Shown: positions 1-10,838 of the stretch, piece after piece | Layout of the letters: each line of letters begins with the position of its first letter | How positions within the stretch are numbered: the first letter of the stretch is position 1 | Source of the DNA: Cupriavidus sp. D39 | GTDB taxonomy: Bacteria > Pseudomonadota > Gammaproteobacteria > Burkholderiales > Burkholderiaceae | NCBI RefSeq assembly: GCF_026627925.1 | Contig: NZ_JAPNLE010000006.1 | Location: 480,709 to 544,708 of the forward strand | Length of the DNA: 64,000 nucleotides | Direction of reading: 5' to 3' | Made by a program: the position numbers and the translations under genes | Notes under the pieces: generated by a model | The model's database searches: none | What the model was told of the DNA's origin: nothing | Seen by the model: only the letters and a program-made list of their open reading frames with translations

Positions 1-872
1 AGGTACGGTTGGAGACGTACAGCGAATATGCGTGGCCGGCGCCGCTGGGCAAGCTGTATAAGCGCAACGGCCTGACGGTGTCGGTAGCGCTGGCGATCGG
101 ACTCGCATTGTTCCTGGTGCTGGCCGTGACGATAGGTGGCGCGCTGTGGCGTACGCACGAGGGCGGAAATTTCTATGCGGTGTTCCCGCACAACACGCTG
201 GCAAGCATGTTTGGCGCGGTGTTCGGCTTTGCAGTCATCGCGCTCGGCATCGGGGTGCGGCGCTTCTGGCGCGACGTGTCGACCGGGACGGCCTCGGCGC
301 CTGCCGTGGCGGAGGCGACGAAGAACGTGCTGACGTTGACCTACCTGGATGGTGGCCATGGGGATGGCTGCAATGAGGCGAATGATCGCTTTACGCTGGC
401 GCGGCGGCGCTTCCACCATTTCACGTTCTATGGTTTCATGCTGTGCTTTGCTTCGACGGCGGTGGCGACGGCTTATCATTTTCTGTTGGGATGGCATGCG
501 CCGTATCTGGTATTCAGCCTGCCGGTGCTGTTGGGCACAGCTGGAGGCATCGGCCTGTTGATCGGCCCGGCCGGATTGCTGTGGCTGAACCTGCGGCGTC
601 ATCCCATGCACGGGGATGTGCAACAACGGCCGATGGATCGGGGCTTCATTGCGTTGCTGCTGTTGATCAGTGGGACAGGATTGGCCTTGCTGGCGGGACG
701 TGAGACGGCTGCGATGCCGTTGCTGCTGGCGCTACACCTGGGCGTGGTGATGGCCTTGTTCGCGACGCTGCCGTATGGCAAGTTTGCGCATGGCATCTTC
801 CGCACCGCGGCGCTGTTGAAGTCCAACATTGAAAAGCGCAGGCCCAGCGAACTGCGTCTCGGCGACGACTGA
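1..872 (+). CDS. tcuB: TcuB-type membrane protein, C-terminal part (gene starts before the window)
   Basis: The reading frame is open to the left edge, so about 290 C-terminal residues are present and the N-terminal cysteine-rich iron-sulfur part lies outside. The conserved segment YAWPAPL marks entry into the membrane half. About six hydrophobic segments follow, with histidines at FHHFTF, LALHLG and KFAHGIF that are plausible haem ligands. In the known family (TcuB/CitB) this protein re-oxidises the flavin of TcuA during tricarballylate oxidation to cis-aconitate. TcuA would lie upstream and is not visible. A TTG at position 9 could be mistaken for a start but is internal. A copy of the last few codons recurs at 17226-17271. 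Confidence 0.8.
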   Translation, partial: VRLETYSEYAWPAPLGKLYKRNGLTVSVALAIGLALFLVLAVTIGGALWRTHEGGNFYAVFPHNTLASMFGAVFGFAVIALGIGVRRFWRDVSTGTASAPAVAEATKNVLTLTYLDGGHGDGCNEANDRFTLARRRFHHFTFYGFMLCFASTAVATAYHFLLGWHAPYLVFSLPVLLGTAGGIGLLIGPAGLLWLNLRRHPMHGDVQQRPMDRGFIALLLLISGTGLALLAGRETAAMPLLLALHLGVVMALFATLPYGKFAHGIFRTAALLKSNIEKRRPSELRLGDD

Positions 873-1054
873 CCCTGGTCTCCATTGTCCGCCCTGAGTG
901 TGGGTCCGGAGATGCCAGCTACATGTGCGAGATTCTCTCTGCTGGCTCCTAAGCGCCAAGCGCAGCTGAGCCAGCCTCCTTTCTCATAGTCCGACAGCGA
1001 TTGCACGGCGCAACGATTCCGGAGGCCGTGCGCTCGGATGGGGAGAACGACTGC

Positions 1055-2526
1055 GTGAATTGTTACGACTACATTATCGTTGGGGCTGGCTCGGCAGGCT
1101 GTGTCCTGGCCCGCCGTCTGAGCGACGATCGCAACACGCGTGTGCTGCTGGTAGAGGCGGGACCACCCGCCGATGATTTCTGGATCCGCACGCCCGCTGG
1201 CATGGGCAAGTTGTTCAGGTCAGCGCACTACAACTGGTGCTTCGAGACAGAGCCAGTGCCGACCTTGCGCAATCGCCGGATCTACTGGCCCCGGGCGACA
1301 CGGCAAAAGGCAGCGAGTCGCACGGGCTTTTGACGGTAAGTGATCCGTCGGTTCTCCATCCCGCGGCGCTTGCCTTCGTCGAGGCGGCGCAGCGCACTGG
1401 CCTGACGCGCCTGGATGACTTCAACGACGGTGAGCAGGAAGGCGTTGGACTGTTGCGCGCCACGATCCGCAACGGGGTGCGGCAATCCACTTATGACGCA
1501 TTCGTGGCCCCGATTGCCGCGCGTCGGCCGAATCTCGACATACGGACTGGCGTGCACGTGCGCAGACTCCTGTTCAGCGGAGTTACCGCGACCGGTATCG
1601 AGGCTGAGATCAATGGGCAGATTCAGCGTTTTGAGGCGGTGCGTGAAGTGGTGCTGTGCGCGGGCGCGCTCAGCTCCCCGCACCTTCTGATGCTGTCCGG
1701 CATCGGCGATGCAGAGCAACTGCGGCGGCACGGCATCGCAATGGTGGCGCACCTGCCGGGCGCGGGCAAGAACCTGCAGGACCATTTCGCCGTGCGGGTG
1801 CAGGCGAGGACCACGCGAGAGGGCTCTTACAATCAGCATCTTGCCGGCTGGCGCAAGTACGCTGCGGGTGCGCGCTATCTGCTGACAAAAGGCGGCTACC
1901 TTGCGCTGGGCTCTTCGATCGCTGCCGCTTTCTTTCGTAGCGGGCCGCAGGTGGCCTACGCGGACATGGAAGTCAGCTTTCGTCCGATGACCTTCTCGTA
2001 TGCGGGAACCAGTGAAGCGGTGGTCGACGATTTCCCCGCGATCAGCGCATCGGTCTATCGCGTGCGTCCGGACTCGCGCGGTGAAGTGATCCTTCGCAGC
2101 GCCGATCCGATGCAGTCTCCAGCCTTCGTACCTAACTACCTTCACGCTCCCGAGGATATCGGCGCAATGCTCGCAGGCCTGCGGCGATTGCGCCAAATCC
2201 TTGCAATGGAGCCGCTGGCTTCGTTCGTCCTTGAAGAACTGGTGCCAGGGAAGGAAGTGCATACCGACGCGCAATGGATCGACTATATGGAGCGCGAAGG
2301 CCAGTGCGCGTTCCATCACGCGGGGACATGCAAGATGGGCAATGACCGCATGGCGGTCGTTGATGCACGCCTGCGCGTGCGGGGCGTCGAACGTCTGCGT
2401 ATCGTCGATGCTTCGATCATGCCTGTCGTGACATCCGGCAATACGAATGCCCCGACCATCATGATTGGGGAGAAGGGCGCGGACATGATTCTTGCAGACC
2501 AGCGCGCAGCAAGTCGGGCGGCATAG
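1055..2526 (+). pseudogene. GMC family FAD oxidoreductase, internally deleted and frameshifted
   Basis: A GTG start at 1055 follows GGGAGA. The first frame gives the FAD-binding GAGSAG motif and ends near NRRIYWPR (about 1295). Homology resumes in another frame at LLTVSDPS. Compared with the intact GMC protein at 19281-20942, some 55-60 residues are missing, including the GGSSAIN signature, and the frame is shifted. The rest, including the catalytic region [12 protein letters not shown] and the C-terminal [15 protein letters not shown], is intact to the stop at 2526. Family members oxidise alcohols or polyols to aldehydes with FAD. This copy should be inactive. The loss of a block is not a homopolymer error, so it is a real deletion or an assembly collapse. 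Confidence 0.85.
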
Positions 2527-2572
2527 CCCCCGCGGTCATGCTTGCGCCGGCCCAATTTCGTCGTTTGTAAAA

Positions 2573-2588
2573 CCGAAACCGATTTCGG
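2573..2588. promoter_or_regulatory. Palindromic operator-like site
   Basis: CCGAAA and TTTCGG are perfect inverted arms around CCGA. The core GAAAC-N2-ATTTC resembles GGAAC-N2-GTTTC sites before the porin (11066) and the second aldehyde dehydrogenase (22762). It sits after the GMC pseudogene and about 215 bases before the acyl-CoA gene. The regulator is unknown. An IclR- or GntR-type protein is only a guess. Confidence 0.4.
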
Positions 2589-2703
2589 GAAGTGAAATTA
2601 AGCGAATTAAGCGATCTGCCGCGCTGTTTGTGGATTCGATCGAAAGTCTCTTTTGGTGCTCCCAAGGCGTTTTCGATACCATGAGCCTTAAGTTCCACTG
2701 ATA

Positions 2704-2739
2704 GAAACCTATGCCTTGCAATGAAACTCGTGCTACTAT
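2704..2739 (+). promoter_or_regulatory. Promoter with 19-bp-spaced direct repeat (copy 1 of 3)
   Basis: GAAAC-N2-ATGCC begins at 2704 and GAAAC-N2-GTGCT at 2723, a spacing of exactly 19. A TACTAT box lies at 2734-2739, 11 bases after the start of the second repeat. No convincing -35 box stands at the usual distance, so an activator bound to the repeats is likely. The same arrangement recurs at 17644 and 18917. The next gene starts at 2803. Confidence 0.6.
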
Positions 2740-2802
2740 GGATCCGAACATGCAACCACGTCAGACATACCCCTGCACAAGCAGCGGCTGGAAGGAAAAC
2801 TG

Positions 2803-4912
2803 ATGAATCAAGCACAGACTGTCACTTACGCCGTTGAGGACGGCGTCGCGTTGATCGCCGTGAACAATCCGCCCGTCAACGCGCTGGCCGCTGGCGTGCG
2901 GGAAGGGATCATGGAATGCGTCATGCGCGCCAACGCCGATGCGGAGGTGGATGCCATCGTTCTGCTGGGCGAAGGCAAAAACTTCATCGCCGGTGCCGAT
3001 ATCCGGCGGTTTGGTAGCGTCCGGCCGGTGTCCACTCGCAAGAGTGCCGCGACGCTTGAGGCGAGCGACAAACCGGTGGTAGCCGCCATGCATGGCTACG
3101 CGCTAGGCGGAGGACTCGAGCATGCCCTGGCGTGCCACTACCGCATTGCGAGCCCGGACGCGAGACTTGGCCTGCCCGAAGTGAACCTCGGCATCATCCC
3201 GGCGGGCGGCGGAACGCAGCGGCTGACACGCATCGCCGGGCCGGCCGCGGCCCTGGACGTGATTCTCAGTGGTCGCCATGTCGGCGCCGAGGAGGCACAG
3301 CGACTCGGCATCGTCGATGCCATCATGGACGGCACTGACCTGCGAACGGCGGCGATCCGTTTCGCCAGGGGCGTCGCCTCACGCCGCCCGTTGCCGCGCG
3401 CGCGCGACTCGGCGCAGGGCATCGAATTGACAGGGGCGGGAGCGACCGCACTGGACGCTGCGCGCAAGTCCATCACAAAGAAGTCGCGCCATCTTAAGGC
3501 GCCGGCGTATGCACTCGAATGCGTGGAGGCGGCGCTCACCAGGCCGTTTGACGAGGGGTAGCGCTGGAAGCGGCCCGATTTGCGGAGCTTGAGAGTTCCG
3601 AGGAGTCGAAGGCGCTTCGCTACGCGTTCTTCGCCGAGCGCGAAGCCGCCAAGATCCCGGGGGCAGAGTCCACCGGCAAGGCGCCTCGTATTCAGTCTGC
3701 TGCCGTGATCGGTGCAGGCACGATGGGCAGCGGCATTGCTATGTCCTATGCGGATGCGGGTATCCCCGTCACGGTGCTCGAAGTCACGCGCGAGGCGCTC
3801 GACCGAGGCATGCTGCGCATCCGTGACACGTACGCAGTCCGTGTCAAGCGAGGCAGCTTGTCGCAAGGTGAAATGGACGCACGACTGGCCTTGATTGAAG
3901 GTGTGCAGAGCTATGAAGCCATCGCAGACTGCGATGCCGTCGTCGAGGCTGTATTCGAGCGGATCGATATCAAGCAGGAGATCTTTGGCCGCCTCGACGC
4001 CGTGATGAAGCCGGGGGCATTGCTGCTGACCAACTCGTCGGCCATTGATATCGACATCATGGCAAACGCCACCAGCCGCCCGCAAGACGTGGCCGGCGCG
4101 CACTTCTTTGCGCCGGCAAACGTGATGAAGCTCTGCGAGGTCGTGCGTGGCAGCAAGACGGCGCCCGTGACAGTGGCGAATGCCATGAAGATGGCGCGCG
4201 ACATGGGCAAGGTATGTGCGGTGGCCGGTTCGTGCGATGGCTTTGCCGCGAACCGCAGCCGTGCCCCGATGATGACCGAGATGATGCTGATGCTCGAAGA
4301 AGGTGCGACGCCGGAGCAGATCGACAAGGTCATGGTCGACTTCGGCTACCCGATGGGGCCCTTTGCCGTTAACGACATTTCCGGCCTCGACGTGAGCTAT
4401 GAAGGGCGCAAGCGCCGCGCCGCGGCCAATCCGGAGTATCGCAAGTTGCACGTGCCGGACCGGCTGGTGGAAATGGGCCGCAAGGGCCAGAAGACCGGCG
4501 CCGGCTGGTACGCCTACCGCGATGGCGATCGCACCCCGCATCCGGACGACGTGGTGAAACAGGTCATCGCGCAGGTCGCGGCGGAGTTCGGCATTCCGCA
4601 GCGCTCGTTCACCGACGAGGAAATCCTGCACCGCTTGCTGTTCGCGTCGGTCAACGAGGCATGCAAGATCCTGGAGGAAGGAAAAGCCTACCGCGCCAGC
4701 GACATCGACGTCATGTGGCTGTACGGCTTTGGCTTCCCCGTCATCGGGGCGGGCTGATGTACTGGGCCGATACCGTCGGCGCCCAAGCAGTCTGGCAGCA
4801 GGTATCCGAATGGCATACGCGATATGGCAAACGCTGGCAGCCCGGCAGGCTTCTCGGCGAAATCGCCGCGGTCGGCGGGGCGTTGCGGGAGGCGAAGGGC
4901 GCATCACTCTGA
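2803..4912 (+). pseudogene. Bifunctional enoyl-CoA hydratase / 3-hydroxyacyl-CoA dehydrogenase (FadB/FadJ type), two single-base frameshifts
   Basis: ATG 2803 follows AAGGA. Residues 1-250 are a crotonase domain with the oxyanion-hole segment YALGGGLEHA and GIIPAGGGTQRL. The frame stops at 3559 after a run of four G (3555-3558). One more G restores reading into FAELESSEESKALRYAFF and the NAD-binding VIGAGTMGSG of the dehydrogenase domain. A second stop at 4755 disappears if one C is added to the run 4736-4739, giving the family's usual ending with YWADTVGA and WQPGRLL. The repaired protein is about 703 residues, the normal length of the fused enzyme. It would hydrate and oxidise acyl-CoA intermediates in beta-oxidation. 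Both lesions are homopolymer contractions, so they may be sequence errors. Confidence 0.85.
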
Positions 4913-4980
4913 TAAGGCAGTGACCTGAGGGTCTCGCGGTGCGGCTGCGTGCAGCAGGGACCACGGTGAGGAGACGGATC

Positions 4981-6294
4981 TTGAAGATTGGATATATCGG
5001 CCTGGGCGCACTGGGCCGGGAGCTCGCCCGGCGCTTCTTGCCGGCGCATGACCTTTGCGTGTGGGACCTGAATCCTGCCGCATGCGAATACTTGTCGTCG
5101 CTTGGCGCCAGGGTGGCATCGTCGGCGGCGGACCTTGGGCGCCAATGCGATGTGGTTCTGGTGTGCCTGCCCCGCAGCGCTGATGTGCACCGGCTTGCAT
5201 TCGGACCTGACGGCCTCGCCTCAGGCTTGTCGGAGGGCAAGCTGGTGATCGACCAGACCAGCGGCGCGCCCGGCGAGACGCGGCAGATCGCGGAAATGCT
5301 GGCCAGCCATGGCGTGGAGATGATGGATGCGGCGGTGTCTGCCAGTCCGCATGTCGTCGCCGAAGGCGGCGCGACACTGATGGCGTCAGGCCCGGATGCC
5401 GTATATGAACGAGCCTTGCCGGTTTTGCGCGTGATCAGCGAAGCCATCACCCATTGTGGCCGGCGTGTCGGCGACGGCCAGGGGATGAAGATCGTCAACA
5501 ACGCCATGAATGCATGCGCCCGCGTGGGTACGTTGGAAATGGCGGCCCTTGGGGCAAAGGCCGGCTTGTCCCTGGCGGCGATGAGCGAGCATCTGAATCG
5601 GGGAAAGGCAAGAAACCAGACGACCGACAAGATGCTTCCGGCCCTGGTGCAAGGCAAGTCTTCGACGAACTTCGCGTTGGCGCTGATGGTGAAGGACGTG
5701 GCGCAGGCGGTCGCGTTGGGAGCCCAGACGCGGGTTCCGATGCCGATCACCAGCGCGACCCTGGGACTGCTGCAGGCCGGCGCCAATACCTTGGGTTCGA
5801 GCGCGACGCTGGAGGACATGGTCGGGGTGATCGCGTCGCTTGCGGGGACGCAATTGGCGCCTGCGCCCACAGTTCAGCCCGCCGGTATCGCAACGCCAGA
5901 GGCCGGTCAGATCCTGACTCTGCTTGAAGATGGCATTTCGGCGCTCTGCAGCCTTGTAGCTTACGAGTGCACCGCTGTCGGACTTCGTCATGGCCTTGGC
6001 CTGGCCGATATGGCGACTGTCATCAACCGGAGCTCCGGTTGGAGTGAAGCCTCGCGCACTCTGTTGCCCGCTCTGGTATCTGGTGGAAGGACGGAAAACG
6101 CCAGCCTACGATCGGTCATCGATGGACTGGGCGCCACGTGCGCCCTCGCGATCGCGGTAGGCGTACCCGTGATGCTGGTGCAGCTTGTACGCAGCCTGTT
6201 CGAGCAGGGGGCCAATCAGTTGCCTGATTCCGCCGATATTTCGCAGATGCGCAGCGTGTATGAATCGACGGTGGGTGTCCGCTATGGAAGCTGA
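4981..6294 (+). CDS. 3-hydroxyisobutyrate-dehydrogenase-like protein with duplicated C-terminal domain
   Basis: The TTG start at 4981 has GAGGAGA seven bases upstream. Residues 1-160 form an NAD(P)-binding Rossmann domain (GYIGLGALG), followed by an all-helical substrate domain with the GDGQGMKIVNN segment carrying the catalytic lysine. The usual family length is about 290 residues, but this protein has 438. After a proline-rich linker near residue 300, a second helical domain of about 130 residues (from EAGQILTLLEDG) repeats the first one without its own Rossmann fold. Known relatives oxidise beta-hydroxy acids. The second domain may form the dimer partner surface within one chain. It lies in a run of same-strand genes before the Bug receptor. 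Confidence 0.8.
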   Translation: MKIGYIGLGALGRELARRFLPAHDLCVWDLNPAACEYLSSLGARVASSAADLGRQCDVVLVCLPRSADVHRLAFGPDGLASGLSEGKLVIDQTSGAPGETRQIAEMLASHGVEMMDAAVSASPHVVAEGGATLMASGPDAVYERALPVLRVISEAITHCGRRVGDGQGMKIVNNAMNACARVGTLEMAALGAKAGLSLAAMSEHLNRGKARNQTTDKMLPALVQGKSSTNFALALMVKDVAQAVALGAQTRVPMPITSATLGLLQAGANTLGSSATLEDMVGVIASLAGTQLAPAPTVQPAGIATPEAGQILTLLEDGISALCSLVAYECTAVGLRHGLGLADMATVINRSSGWSEASRTLLPALVSGGRTENASLRSVIDGLGATCALAIAVGVPVMLVQLVRSLFEQGANQLPDSADISQMRSVYESTVGVRYGS

Positions 6295-6356
6295 GCGCAC
6301 AGAGAAGCGCTGATCGCGATCGGCAACCCGATTACAAATAGTATGGGAGACAAGAA

Positions 6357-7331
6357 ATGAAGCAATTTTTCCGGAATCTTTTCGCCATCGTACCCGTTGC
6401 CATGGCGGCCACAGCCCCAGCGCTTGCAGCAGACGCATACCCGAGCCGTCCTGTTCGCATTGTGGTGAACACCGGCCCGGGCGGCCTGGTGGATTTCACA
6501 ACGCGGCTGGTCGCACAGGAAATGAGTTTGCGACTGAAGCAGCAGGTCATCGTCGAGAACCGCGCAGGCGGGGACGGCATGATCGGCATCAACGTCGTCA
6601 AGGCGGCGCCGGCGGACGGCTACACGCTGCTTGCCTCGGCGGGAACCATGGCGTACCAGCAAGTGCTGAAGAAGGACGCCAACTATGACATCACCAAGGA
6701 CTTTACCGGCGTCGGTTTCCTCGGCAAGTCACCACTTCTCCTCGTCGTGTCGCCAGACAGCTCCTACAAGAATGCCGCGGATTTCATCAAGAATGCCAAG
6801 GCAAATCCGAACAAGCTGACGTACGCGTCCGCAGGCGTTGGCACCGGTACGCATATCGGCGCGGCGTTGTTCCTGCAGCGAGCCGGTCTGCAGCTTCTGC
6901 ACGTTCCTTACAAGGGCAACGGCCCGGCAATGCCGGACGTGATGAGCGGACGCGTGAGCATGATTTTCGAAGCCTATGGCAGCGGCAAGGGCTATCTGGC
7001 GGGCGGAAAGCTGACGGCACTGGGGGTTTCGTCGGCGACCCGCGTCAGCACGTCGCCTGATATTCCCACGCTCGCTGAACAGGGCGTGCCGGGCTACAGC
7101 TTCTATACGTGGATGGGACTGGTTGCACCGGCCGGCACTCCGAAGGAGGTGGTGCAAAAACTGTCCGATGCCCTGCATGCCGTGTACTCAAACCAGGCCC
7201 TGAAAGAGCGATTCAAGGCCGAAGGCATTGAGGACGTTTTCATGTCGCCCCATGACTTTAATGCCTTCATGGCCAAGGAGGTTGCCGACGTAACCAGCTT
7301 GTCCAAGGAAATCCGGCTTGAGAGACAGTAA
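6357..7331 (+). CDS. Bug/TctC periplasmic substrate-binding protein 1
   Basis: ATG 6357 follows GGGAGAC. A signal peptide (MKQFFRN then a hydrophobic stretch, ending PALAADA) is followed by the family start YPSRPVRIVV and NTGPGG. At 324 residues it has the usual length and is uninterrupted. Bug proteins bind carboxylated compounds in the periplasm for tripartite tricarboxylate transporters. No TctA or TctB membrane genes occur in the window, which is common for the expanded Bug sets of Cupriavidus and Bordetella. A gene that shares its leader and first 66 codons is fused to an SDR at 28220. Confidence 0.9.
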   Translation: MKQFFRNLFAIVPVAMAATAPALAADAYPSRPVRIVVNTGPGGLVDFTTRLVAQEMSLRLKQQVIVENRAGGDGMIGINVVKAAPADGYTLLASAGTMAYQQVLKKDANYDITKDFTGVGFLGKSPLLLVVSPDSSYKNAADFIKNAKANPNKLTYASAGVGTGTHIGAALFLQRAGLQLLHVPYKGNGPAMPDVMSGRVSMIFEAYGSGKGYLAGGKLTALGVSSATRVSTSPDIPTLAEQGVPGYSFYTWMGLVAPAGTPKEVVQKLSDALHAVYSNQALKERFKAEGIEDVFMSPHDFNAFMAKEVADVTSLSKEIRLERQ

Positions 7332-7400
7332 GGGTTGCCTCGCCCCCGGAGTGACCCGGGCGTCGAATTACCGGCACGTACGCCGTAGGGAGATCAAAGG

Positions 7401-8899
7401 ATGTCATCTTTCTCATCAGGCGCTGGCCCCGTCAACGAGGGCCATCGGAAGGCATTGGACTGGCTCGCCAGCGGCCCCGGCGCCTCTTGATCGGCGGCAA
7501 ATGGGTCAATGCCGCCTCGGGCAAGACTTTTGCCACCATCGATCCGTCCACCGAAGAGGCCCTTGTGGAGGTGGCCGAGGCAGACCGCGAGGATATCGAT
7601 GCGGCAGTTCGCGCCGCCAGGCAGGCGTTCGAAGCGCCTTCGTGGGCCGGGATTTCCCCGCATGTCCGCGCGCGCTACCTGTTGCGGATCGCCGATGCGA
7701 TTGAAAAGCACGCCGACGAGCTTGCCGCGCTGGAGACCCTCGATATGGGCGCGCCATTGGCGTTCACGGTCGGCCGCGTTGCCTCGGCGGCTGAGCTCTT
7801 CCGGTACTACGCGGGGTGGGCAACAAAGACCCATGGCACGACCAACCCGACGGATGCCTCCCGTTTCATCTATTCCCTGCGCGAGCCCATGGGGGTGTGC
7901 GCGCTGATCAATGCCTGGAACGTGCCACTTGTCATGGCGGCGACCAAGCTTGCCCCGGCGCTGGTCTGCGGCAACACCGCTGTCCTGAAGCCGGCGGAGC
8001 AGTCGCCGCTGACGACGCTCCGGCTGGCTGAGCTCATTCAGGAGCTTGATTTGCCGCCCGGTGTCGTCAATGTGGTACCGGGATATGGTGCTACAGCAGG
8101 TGCGGCCATGGCGGCGCATCCCGATGTCGACAAGATCGCCTTCACCGGTTCGACCGGCGTTGGCCGTCAGATTCTCCAGGCGTCGGCGGGCAACCTGAAA
8201 AAGGTCACGCTGGAGCTTGGAGGCAAGTCGCCGAACATTATCTTTCCGGACGCCGATCTGGACCGTGCGGTCGAGACCGCGGTGGTGGCGTTCTGCCGAA
8301 ATTCCGGACAGATCTGCTCCGCGGGCACGCGCCTGTTCGTTCATGAGAGCCTGCATGAAGAAATCGCGCAGCGCGTTTCGGAGATCGCGGCTACGTACCG
8401 GGTCGGCTCGCCGCTGCTACCGGACACCCAGATGGGTCCCTTGATTTCGGAGCGTCAGATGCGTCGCGTCCTGTCCTACGTCGACGCCGGACGCGAAGAC
8501 GGCGCCAGTCTGGTGCTGGGTGGCTCGCGCGTGGGCGACACCGGATATTTCGTGGCACCGACGGTGTTCTGTGGCGTATCCAACTCGATGCGGATTGCGC
8601 GGGAAGAGATCTTCGGGCCCGTGCTTTCCATCATCCCGTTCAAGGACGAGGCGGACGTTGTCAGGATGGGCAATGACACGGAATACGGGCTGGCAGCGGC
8701 GGTTTGGACCAGGGACGTCAGCCGGGCTCACCGGGTTGCGCGGGCGCTGAAGTCCGGCCGCGTGTGGATCAATACCTATGCCGAGACCGACCCCGTGATG
8801 GCCATTGGCGGATACAAGCAGTCCGGCTATGGTCGGGAGATGGGGGCGGAGTCGATCGACGCCTATAGCCAGACCAAATCGGTGCTGATGCGGCTATGA
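7401..8899 (+). CDS. Aldehyde dehydrogenase 1 (NAD(P)+), frameshift near the N terminus
   Basis: The continuous frame runs from TTG 7487. A better start is ATG 7401 with GGGAGA upstream: adding one C to the run 7475-7478 joins it to the main frame (ASGPRRLLIGGKW). The catalytic cysteine is in SGQICSAGTR and the general-base glutamate in LELGGKSP. NAD-binding FTGSTGVG is present, and the C terminus GGYKQSGYGREMG is complete. About 499 residues when repaired, a standard length. It oxidises an aldehyde to the acid and lies between two Bug receptor genes. Confidence 0.88.
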
Positions 8900-8980
8900 G
8901 CAAGAGGTCATATGCGAGGACCGGCCAGCCGGCAGATGAGGCGGCGGATCCGGCGCGTTACATTCCATAGGAGACGAGTC

Positions 8981-9963
8981 ATGGCTTTCAGTTTTGTTGC
9001 ACGCTTGCTTTCCCTCGGGGTCATGGGGGTGCTTGGCACGGCGTCACACGCCGAAGAGTATCCGGCTCGGCCGATCCGCATCTTGGTCGGCTTTGCGGCG
9101 GGTGGAAGTACGGACGCAATTGCCCGCTTCTATGCGCAGAAGCTTGCTGTGGAACTCAAGACTCCGGTTATCGTGGAGAACAAGCCCGGCGCTGGCCAGA
9201 TCGTTGCGATCAAGGTGCTGAAAGCCGCGCCGGCGGATGGGTACACCCTCTATATGGGAACGGGCAGCGCGCTTTCGCAGACGCCGGGGTCCAGCGGGGC
9301 CTGTCCTACGAGCCGCTGAAGGACTTCAGCATGGTTGGGTTGGTGGCCACCGCGCCCGGTGTGATCGTGGTCAACCGCGACCTGCCGGTGCGCTCGTTGC
9401 GCGACCTTGCCGCCTACTCCAAGGCGAACCCGACGAAGGTGAATTTCGGTTCGTCGGGCATCGGCTCGGCCAGTCACCTGGCGGGCGAATACCTGAGCAA
9501 GGTCGCCGGTATCACCATGACCCACATTCCCTACAAGGCGGATGCGGATATCGTCCAGGCGATGTACACCGGATCCGTTCATGTCGGCATTGCGCCGGCC
9601 CAGGGAGCGGTGACGGCGATCAGCAATGGCAAGCTGCGGGCGCTGGCTGTGACTGGCTCGCATCGGCTGAGGCAACTGCCGGAGGCCCCGAGCCTCGCGG
9701 AAGCCGGTATCAGCGGCTTGGAAGGCCTTGATCCCTATACCTACTATGGTCTGGTGGGGCCGAGGGGATTGCCTGCCAGCGTCGCTATGAAGCTCAATGC
9801 GGCAATAAACCGCGTATCGCGGGAACCCACCTCGGCAGCCCAGATACAGGATAAGTATTACGCGGATCCACGCTCCGGCAGTCCGGACGACCTGCGCAAG
9901 GTCATTCAGGAAGACACCGAAAAATGGACCCGCTTCAGCAAATACGTCAATGTCGCGGGTTGA
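8981..9963 (+). pseudogene. Bug/TctC substrate-binding protein 2, single-base frameshift
   Basis: ATG 8981 follows AGGAGACGAG. The signal peptide ends GTASHAEE. The frame breaks after GSALSQTPG at the G run 9286-9289. One extra G gives PGVQRGLSYEPLKDF and rejoins the second frame, which runs to 9963 with ITMTHIPYK and the C-terminal receptor lobe. The repaired length is about 327 residues, typical of the family. The ligand is unknown. It belongs to the run aldehyde dehydrogenase 1 - Bug 2 - SDR 1 with short gaps. Confidence 0.88.
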
Positions 9964-10002
9964 AACCGAACCAGCCAATACAAATATAGGAGCGAAGTAG
10001 TT

Positions 10003-10838
10003 ATGAATACATCTGAACAAGGTCTGGGCTGGACGCCCGCGAAACGGCTGCAGGGGAAGGTTGCGGTGGTCATTGGGGCGGGTCAGAGCCCCGGAGAAGG
10101 TGTCGGCAACGGACGCGCCGCGGCGATCCGCTTTGCGCGCGAGGGGGCTCGCGTACTGGCGGTGGATCGCCGTCTCGAATCCGCCGAGGAGACCGCCGAA
10201 ATTATCCGCGGCGAAGGCTTTGAATGCATCAGTTTTGCCGCGGATGTCACCCGTGAAGCAGACCTGGCGCGCGCGCTGGCTGAGGCCACGCAGAGATGGG
10301 GCTCGCTTGATGTCCTGCATAACAATGTGGGTGTAAGCATTGCCGGCGGGGATGCCGATCTGCTCGACATTACCGAGGAAAATTTCGATAATGTCTGCCG
10401 CATCAACTTGCGCGGCACCGTATTCGCATGCAAGCACGCCGTGGCGATCATGCGCAAGCAAGGTGGCGGGGCGATCGTCAACGTTTCCTCCGCTGCGGCA
10501 GTCGGCAAATATCCGTACGTAGCCTATAAGGCGGCCAAGGCAGGCGTCGTGGCATTCACCGAGCAGCTCGCGCTGCAGAATGCCCAGTATGGCATCCGCG
10601 CCAACTGCGTGTTGCCGGGCCTGATCGCTACTCCCATGGCCGTGGACACACGTGTGCGCGAATGGAATCAGTCCCGGGAACAGGTATCGGCCGAGCGCAA
10701 TGCCAAGGTTCCCTCGGCCGGCAGGGTACGGGCTGGGACGTCGCTAATGCCGCTCTGTTCCTCGCCTCCGATGAAGCGAACTTCATCACGGGCATATCGG
10801 TACTGGTCGATGGCGGTCGCATCCTGAATCGCATTTGA
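10003..10838 (+). pseudogene. Short-chain dehydrogenase/reductase 1, single-base frameshift
   Basis: ATG 10003 follows AGGAGCG. The nucleotide-binding motif is present in VVIGAGQSPGEGVGNG, NNVG follows, and the active-site Tyr-x-x-x-Lys is YVAYKAAK with a preceding NVSS. The frame runs off at the C run 10711-10713. One added C gives [12 protein letters not shown] and the family ending [12 protein letters not shown] to the stop at 10838, with NRI as the last residues, about 278 residues in all. It should interconvert an alcohol and ketone with NAD(P). Its last 28 codons and the first bases after the stop recur in the chimera at 28220-28504. Confidence 0.87.

Noticed and set aside
2716..2739. 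TTGCAA and TACTAT as a standard sigma70 promoter
   Set aside because: The spacing is only 12 bases; I kept the -10-like box and the repeats and inferred activator control instead.
3138..5870. A 910-codon open frame on the minus strand
   Set aside because: It is antisense to the acyl-CoA and dehydrogenase genes, has no family resemblance, and is the usual high-GC shadow frame.
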